25,578 nucleotides of DNA from Chrysochromulina parva (taxonomy: Eukaryota > Haptophyta > Prymnesiales > Chrysochromulinaceae). Both the position numbers and the translations under genes were made by a program. Under the pieces are notes generated by a model. The model made no database searches, had not been told where the DNA came from, and saw only the letters and a list, made by a program, of their open reading frames with translations. Numbering within the stretch: the first letter of the stretch is position 1; each line of letters starts with the position of its first letter. Positions 18,531-24,125 of this stretch are shown here, piece by piece. The stretch spans positions 1 to 25,578 of the forward strand of contig PJAB01000483.1 of NCBI GenBank assembly GCA_002887195.1. The letters are read 5' to 3'.

Positions 18531-20905
18531 TCACGCGGGCAGATACTTGGCTTTGAAGCTCGCGTACACTTCGGCGGCCGACAGGAGCCAGCCGGCGAGC
18601 GAGGCCTTCCGATTGAGCTGCATCTCGATGGCGTCGAGGATGCCGACTGAAGGGTCGAGGCGCCACTGCCACCCTTCGAGAACCATCATAGACATGAGCG
18701 CCACCATCACCGTGGGGTCGAGGCTCACATTGTGGTTACGAACCGAGGCCATGAACGAGCGGATATTGTCACCGGCGCGCCCCTCGCCCCGTAATAGCTG
18801 AGCCCGCATCTCGCCCATCTTCTGCGTCACCTCCTGTATGAACGCCTCCTCGGACAAGACATGGGGCTGCGTCGGGTTCAGCCCAAGGATCGCGCGGCCG
18901 AACTCAGGTCCTTTATGCTCGACGATCGCGGTGAAGAAGCCTTGAACGTTGGAGTAGATGCGATCGTCGAAGGTGGCGGCAAGGCCCGCGTCGAGGAAGA
19001 CGATGTGCGGCATGGTCGTGCGCTGCATCTCCTCCCACGTGCCCCCTAGCAGGATGAAGCGCTGGAACCGGGCGAGCAGGCCCACCTCCTCCATGCGCAC
19101 AAGCACGTTGCCCGGGTGCAGGTCCGCATGGACGAAATTATCGAGCATCACCATCTTGATGTACGACTGCACGCCGCACACGCCCACCTTTTTGCGCAGC
19201 AGGACAAACTCCGCCGCCTTTGCGTCGTCTGCTTCGGCGCCGGGCGGCAGCAGGCTAGTTGGGTCAGAGCCGTCGGCTGGCACCCACTTGCTACCCACGC
19301 GCTTCCATCCCTTCACCTCGACCTGAGGTACGCCGCGCTTTAGGTACTCGGCGACCGAGTCGCCCGCCTGTAAGCGGTCGAGCCATCAGAGGCCATGGGA
19401 GGCGATCAGAGGTGATCAGAGGCCATCTGAGGCCATCGGAGGTCATCAGAGGTCATCAGAGGTCATCAGAGGCCATCAGAGGCACTCGGAGGTCATCAGA
19501 GGTCATCAGAGGTCATCAGAGGTGATGGGCGCTCACCTCGAAGGTCTCGACCACCACATGCTCCGACACGAGGGGCGTGGGTCCGCCCTCAATGGGTTGC
19601 GGAAAGGAGACGATGGCTCCCCAAAAGGCCGATCCAAAGTTGGCTTGGAAACGGCGCAGGTTGGCGGCTTCGTCACGGAAGTCAAGCTGCATGTAAAAGT
19701 TGGAGGCGAACTGGGCGACGGTCTCGTGGATGCGCACGCCGGCGACGCTGCCGACGAGGTCGGCCGCGGACATGAGGATGGCCATATCGAGCGTGAGGCG
19801 CTCGGCCAGGTTTGGGTGCTGCACCTTGACTGCCACCTTGCGACCCCGCTCGAAGCGCCCGTGAGCGTGCTTCAGCGTCGCCAGGTGCACCTGCGACAAC
19901 GAACCGCGCATGCATCGAGAGAGTCAGCGGCGCTCACAGGCGACCAGACACCAGAGGCGTCACCAGAGGCGTCACAAGAGGAGTCAACAGGGGCGTTGCC
20001 AGAGGCGTCACCAGAGGCGTCACCAGAGACGCCGCCAGAGACGCCACCAGAGACGCCACCAGAGACGCTCAGAGACGATCAGAGGTCGATCAGCCACCAG
20101 AGACGCCACCAGAGACGCCACCAGAGACGCCACCAGAGACGCTCAGAGACGCTCAGAGGTCGATCAGAGGTCACACTGAGCTCGCACTGAGCTCGCACTG
20201 AGCTCGCACCTGCCCGATCGAGCCGCTCGCCATCGGCTTGTCCTCGAAGGTAGCGAAGAGGTCACTCAGCTCGCACCCAAAGTCGGCCGCCACGACGGCG
20301 CGCGTGTGCGCGATCGAGTGGGCGGGCGCGGAGTTGGTGAGTTTGTGCAGCTCGTCGCACAGGTCGTCCTCGAAGAGGTCATACCGAGTGCTCGCCCACT
20401 GCCCCCACTTGATGCCCACTGGCCCGCAGCGCTCGAGCGTGCGGCGCAGCAGCGCAAGCCACCGCAGCCGCAGCGGTGAGTGGAGCAGCGGCAGTGTGAA
20501 CACGACGGGTGCGAGCTGCCAGAGCAGCTCGAGGCACCGCCAGAAGACGCTCAGTGCCACCCACAGGCGGCCCTTCGTCTCAATCAGCGCCCCGATGCTC
20601 TGCGCTCGGGAGGTGCTTGCGGAATGAGCCGACGCCAGCTGCAAGCCTACGGGCGCGCACGCGCTTGCGCGCCGCTCCGACTGCCAGAGCAGTGAGAGTG
20701 CAAGCACGCCTCCGCCGCCCACTGCGCCAGCAAGCGGCCGTGTAAGCGCCCGCATGATCACGTGCTGCTGGGTCTCGATGGCTGCCGTTGACGCGTGGCG
20801 TACGAGGCCACCGAGGCCGTGCGTTTGCAGCGAGCGGCAAAGACGAACGCGACACAGGGATGAGGTGCACGATGGAGTGCGCGATCGCAGCGCGTCGAAG
20901 AACAT
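18531..20905 (-). CDS. Mitochondrial ABC1/ADCK (UbiB) atypical kinase, ADCK2-like; complement(join(18531..19367, 19537..19890, 20210..20905))
   Basis: ABC1/ADCK proteins are protein-kinase-like ATPases of mitochondria and plastids, several of them needed for coenzyme Q and lipid metabolism. The spliced protein is 628 aa, close to animal ADCK2. The N terminus MFFDALRSRTPSCTSSLCRV, Arg/Ser-rich and almost acid-free, looks like a mitochondrial presequence. Family motifs in order are: KWGQWASTRYDLF (KxGQ); the loop MASGSIGQVHLATL; VAVKVQHP with the ATP-binding Lys; LDFRDEAANL; HADLHPGNVLV (catalytic Asp and Asn); and LDAGL in place of DFG. The QWASTR...LF wording and the GSGxxxQV-type loop favour ADCK2 over ADCK1 or ADCK3, though I could not align it. 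Both introns are phase 0. The frame is open upstream of the chosen ATG, but 20905 is the first in-frame ATG. Confidence 0.92.
19368..19536 (-). other. ADCK intron 2: 169 nt, 10-bp satellite array
   Basis: On the minus strand the intron runs GTGAGC...GCTTACAG and joins VVETFE to AGDSVAEYL in phase 0, which fits the family's ETFExxxxxxYL segment. About 14 copies of a 10-bp unit (consensus sense strand TGATGACCTC) occupy 19383-19526. The intron end (GCTCGACCGCTTACAG) matches the exon end (GGTCGAGACCTTCGAG) at 10 of 16 positions, a possible decayed duplication. Confidence 0.9.
19383..19526 (-). repeat. TGATGACCTC minisatellite (10-bp period, about 14 copies)
   Basis: The period is strictly 10 bp across the array. 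Variants change mainly the fourth to sixth and last positions of the unit. It is the longest uninterrupted example of the satellite found in all six introns of this window. Confidence 0.95.
19891..20209 (-). other. ADCK intron 1: 319 nt, mixed 10-12-bp satellite with decayed exon copy at its 3' end
   Basis: On the minus strand the intron runs from GTGCGAGCTCAG to GTTGTCGCAG and joins GSIGQ to VHLATL in phase 0, restoring the ABC1 nucleotide-binding loop. Its body is built of TCTGGTGRCGYC (12 bp) and TCTGAGCGTC/TCTGATCGACC units. Its last bases encode RGSLSQ in the frame of the next exon, a diverged copy of SGSIGQ at the end of the first exon (11 of 16 bases identical). Confidence 0.88.
20177..20209 (-). 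repeat. Triplicated 11-bp donor region of ADCK intron 1
   Basis: GTGCGAGCTCA occurs three times in a row at the 5' end of the intron (minus strand). Each copy starts with a usable GTGCGAGC donor; only the first keeps the reading frame. Confidence 0.9.
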
Positions 20906-21166
20906 TGCGAAAGTCGAGTGGAGATTCGTGCTCGCGCACAAGTGTGAACTCACACCAACGATTTCACGAGAAAGCCAAATTTCGTGGATCACACAACACG
21001 TCTCGGCGACGTAGCGGCCTCATCGCCTTTTGTGGTGCATGCACATGTTAGGAAAAAAATTCATTTGTAACGTGTAATTCCTATCAATGTCTGGCAGTTG
21101 TTTCGCGGTCTCTCCGCCTCCACCACCGGCTCGCGGTCCGGCTCCGCTGCTCACGTGCAGCACGTA
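20906..21166. promoter_or_regulatory. Divergent intergenic region between the ADCK and glycosyltransferase genes
   Basis: Only about 260 bp separate the two start codons, so both promoters must overlap or be shared. The centre (21030-21090) is AT-rich for this window, with an A7 run at 21053. The frames of both genes are open for part of this interval, so untranslated or extra coding exons are possible. No defined promoter element is visible. Confidence 0.5.
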
Positions 21167-22550
21167 ATGTCGCTCGTGATGGCGGAGGCCTTCGGTTACG
21201 CGCTGCCGTTGTACCAAATTTTTGTGCGCTCGTTACGGCAGAGCGGCTACACGGGCGATGTGAGCATCCTCGCGCCGCCCAACCGCACGCTTCCGGAGTG
21301 CGTCAACTTTCTCGAATCGCAGCGCGTCGCTCTGCACATCACCACGGACTACGACTCCAAGCGGCACAACTCGCAGCGCTTCTGGATCTACGCGACACTG
21401 TGCTCGGCGCCCAAGTACAGGTACTGCCTGGCGACGGATTTCCGCGATGTCTTCTTTCAGGCCGACCCGTTTGCACCGTTCATGCATTCGTCATCTGCTG
21501 CGCCCGACAAGGCCATCGACCTCGTGCTCCCTCTGGAGGAGCGCGAGCTGCACACCGACAAGATCAATCTCGGCTGCATCCGAAATTGCTTCCCGAGGGC
21601 CTGGCTTGCACCCGAGCGCCAGCGCGTCTACGCCAACGTATCCGTCATCTGCTCCGGCGCGATCTTCGGAACGCCCACTGGCTTTGAGCTGCTCGCGCAA
21701 CTGCTCGTGCCGCTCGCTGCCATGTGCCGGCTGGACAAGATGAGTGACCAAGCCGCGCTCAACTTCCTGATCTACTACTCGCCCGCCCTTGAGGTATACG
21801 CCGTGCACGCTCCGAGATGGGCCGACGGCTCGCAGACCCTGCCCGACGGCCGAGTGGGCGCCCTGTTATTCGCCAGGGCGCACACGAGCCTCATGCCCCC
21901 TGGTTTCTTATCAGCGCCGAGGAGTGCAGCCGCGAGGATGGGTTGCAGCAACACAAAGAGCATCGACTGGTGCATGCACCGATGGTCCATGTGCCGTGAG
22001 GAATACGTTGCGATTCACTGCCGAGCCACGTGCAATAACTGCAGTGCTGGAACCTCTCGACATACAGCCGTCGTGGGCGCCGAGTCGCGCCACGCGCTCA
22101 GCATGGCGCTCAGCCTGAATGGTTCGGCCCACCCCTCTCCCGTCCGGCCGTCTGATGACCTCTGATGACCTCTGATGACGCCATTGATTGCCTCCCTCAT
22201 CAGGTTCGGGCCGCCCCCTCACGATTGCCTTGCAGCCACGCGGCACGGGCGCCGTCAATACTGTTGGGAGCTACAAGATGCACGTCGCCGAGTTCGTGCG
22301 GCGACACGTGCACCAGGGGCTCGTGCGGAATGCAGACGGCACACCTTCCCCACTGGTCCATCAGTACGACCGGCTCGTGCGCGGCGAGCACGGGTTTGCA
22401 TCGGTGACGCCGGAGGCGGAGGCCATCGGACTTCGCTTTCGTGCCATCGACCGAGCTCTTGGTCGTGGTCCGATGACTCCAATTGACGCACGGGGGTCGG
22501 GGCAGGCGGCGGGGCAGATGACCCGTCCAGGCCGGGGCACGCTGTGGTAG
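21167..22550 (+). CDS. Putative nucleotide-sugar glycosyltransferase with an inserted ShKT-like module; join(21167..22121, 22204..22550)
   Basis: The protein (433 aa from the first in-frame ATG) resembles eukaryotic DxD-type nucleotide-diphospho-sugar transferases. It begins at the first strand (MSLVMAEAFGYALPLYQIFV, then RSLRQSGYTGDVSIL). It has YCLATDFRDVFFQADPF, where the Asp-Phe-Arg-Asp cluster would bind the metal and sugar nucleotide. Later come MSDQAALNFLIYY, AVNTVGSYK and PLVHQYDRLV, the last two after the intron. A six-Cys ShKT-like segment is inserted before them. The frame is open upstream to a stop at 21068, so the true start may lie in an unseen exon entering at a CAG near 21097. 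No signal peptide is visible, although such enzymes usually act in the Golgi. Exact GT family and substrate are unknown. Confidence 0.8.
21944..22042 (+). other. ShKT-like six-cysteine module inside the glycosyltransferase
   Basis: The cysteine spacing is C-x8-C-x6-C-x8-C-x3-C-x2-C over 33 residues, with a Trp before the second Cys and another before the third. The closing C-x3-C-x2-C is diagnostic of the ShKT fold. The domain is a common extracellular or secretory module in algal enzymes such as prolyl 4-hydroxylases, so no toxic function is implied. It implies that this part of the protein folds in an oxidising compartment. Confidence 0.7.
22122..22203 (+). other. Glycosyltransferase intron: 82 nt, satellite with imperfect flanking duplication
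   Basis: The intron runs from GTTCGGCCCA to CCTCATCAG and joins LN-G to GSGRPL in phase 1. TCTGATGACC occurs three times at 22151-22180, followed by CCATTGATTGCC. The start of the intron (GGTTCGGCCCACCCC from 22121) is repeated at the start of the next exon (GGTTCGGGCCGCCCC from 22203), 13 of 15 identical. The offset of 82 equals the intron length. Without splicing the frame stops at 22165. Confidence 0.82.
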
Positions 22551-22556
22551 GTAAGT
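22547..22556 (+). other. Consensus donor-like site at the glycosyltransferase stop codon
   Basis: The stop TAG (22548-22550) is followed directly by GTAAGT, the best donor-like hexamer noticed in the window, and GTAGGT overlaps it at 22547. Use of the GTAGGT site would remove the stop. No downstream exon is convincing, so I keep the stop. Confidence 0.35.
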
Positions 22557-22998
22557 CCGTGCGATTCAGCTGCAGCCGATATTGATAGGGCGGGTTTTCA
22601 CAGCTTTTCAATTCACTTTCCCCGCGATTCGAAGACACGTTCACGTTCACGTTTATTTGCCATCGCGGCATCCGAGACGCACAACCACCGGGGGTCCCGT
22701 CATGGGTCCCGTGGAGATACACCCACCGTGGAGGGCGCAGACGCGATTCGAAGACGCCTTATCTCAGCCATAGCCCCCGGGGCATCCCTAAATGGGCTTG
22801 ACGTCACGACGCACGTCTCCTTCTCCTCGCCCTACTCAAGTGGAGACGGGAGAGTCTGGCGGGAGCTGCTGAGCTCGCAGTGAGCAGGGCGGAACTCAAC
22901 GCGACCGTAAGTTACTCGACGCGACCGTCGTGCTCTGCGCGCGGAATGCGGCGTAGTCTTGCAAGCATCGCAAGCGACCCGTCCCGCGTGGCTCTCCA
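22551..22998. other. Intergenic region downstream of the glycosyltransferase
   Basis: No reading frame here has recognisable content. It contains short direct repeats such as CACGTTCACGTTCACGTT (22637-22654) and GGGTCCCGTCATGGGTCCCGT near 22691. It probably holds the 3' UTR of the glycosyltransferase. I see no RNA gene and no satellite. Confidence 0.55.
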
Positions 22999-23756
22999 TC
23001 ACAACTTGTGCGGCTCGTAGCCCTCACTTGCATAGCCGCTCACGTACGCGACGAGTATGAGGCCCAAAGTCCTCACGACGTCAGCCTCTGCCAGCATGCT
23101 CCCTGTGGGTGCTGCCATCACCACAGAGCCAGTGCGGTGCCTGCTGCCAGGGGAGACGGCCAGTGGGACGCGCCCACCAGTGGCACTGCCGACGGTGAAG
23201 GGTTCGCCCTCGTACAGGCCGTGAGAGCTGCAAAAGCTCAACGGCTTGACGCGGTACCCGACCTTCAGTTGCTGCGTTACTTCAGCAACCGTGGAGGCTC
23301 CTCCCTTGATTGGAAACTGCTTGGCGGCGAATATGCGGCGCGTCTTTGGCGTGGAGGCATCCTTGAGCCAAAGGTACTCAATGTCATCCGTTTTCACCCG
23401 AACAGTCACAGCGCACCAGCTGTCAAGCCAGGAGCACCAACGCTCACGTCGAATTTGTGGAAGTCATCAAGATTGCGCACAGCCCTTTCGTCGTCGAGGC
23501 TGCAGCACACGCTCATTATCGTGGCGGCTGCGGCTGGAGGAGTTGGAAGCATCCGACTGCCGACGAGCCATGCTGCGAGCTTCAGTAGCGTGGCTCGAGT
23601 CGCGGCGAGGGTCGCAGGTCGCATTTGTGTGAATGGTGTTTTGGGTTTCGAATAAATCCATTGGCTGTGAATGGCCGCCCTTTCTAACATCTCTTCAAGC
23701 AATTCCGTCGGTGTACAAGCGATTCGAGAGAGTCCCCCGCCATGCGACTCATGCAT
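22999..23756 (-). CDS. Doubtful hypothetical gene, in two frames
   Basis: On the minus strand one frame is open from an ATG at 23756 to a stop at 23406. The adjacent frame is open from about 23463 to a stop at 22999. The first has a basic, then hydrophobic stretch (MRPATLAATRATLLKLAAWL) that could be a targeting sequence. The second has AVTVRVKTDDIEYLWLKDAS and QLKVGYRVKPLSF, a faint likeness to DUF2314-type proteins (Glu-Tyr-x-Trp-Leu, then Lys-x-Gly-x-x-Val). The two overlap at about 23406-23463 in different frames, so a small intron, a frameshift or a decayed gene are all possible. A plus-strand frame covers the same DNA. I do not recognise the product. Confidence 0.3.
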
Positions 23757-24125
23757 GAAGCTCACCGCGGGCTTGTCGCCCTTCTACTCGTAAAAAGACA
23801 ACGGGGGGAGCCGGGACACACACGGGACACAAGTACCGGTAACGTTCTTTCTTTCTAAGCCGACCCTATGTGTGCGGATAATGTGAACGTTTGTGAATGT
23901 GAAGTGCACCTAAGTCTGGCCGAAACGACAAACGGGTGTGGGGAAACCGGCTATGCACTCGAAACATTATGTTTCGTCACCGTCGGCACAGCGGCGGTGG
24001 CGCGCGCCGCGCGCGCTGTGATGATCGAAGCACGTTCGCGCAAAGCGGCATTTCCCCCATTGCACGAGGCGTTCCGGCACGGAGCGGCGACGGGTCAACG
24101 GGGTAGATCTCAGAGCACGGGGACG
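23757..24125. promoter_or_regulatory. Upstream region of the S8 protease gene
   Basis: This 369-bp stretch is lower in GC than the genes, with a CTTTCTTTCT pyrimidine run near 23848 and several TGTGAA/GTGAAC words near 23882-23912. It presumably carries the promoter and 5' UTR. No specific factor site can be named. Confidence 0.4.

Noticed and set aside
19383..19526. CRISPR-like array
   Set aside because: The units are contiguous 10-mers with no spacers, inside a eukaryotic intron.
19910..20179. Plus-strand reading frames rich in RRHQRR over the kinase intron
   Set aside because: They are the translated minisatellite and have no non-repeat content.
21944..22042. Toxin-type peptide suggested by the ShKT cysteine pattern
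   Set aside because: The fold is widespread in non-toxic secreted enzymes, and here it is embedded in a glycosyltransferase.
8150..22203. Classical DNA-transposon introner with terminal inverted repeats
   Set aside because: No inverted repeats are seen at the ends of any of the six introns, and the flanking direct repeats are longer and more variable than a transposase target duplication.
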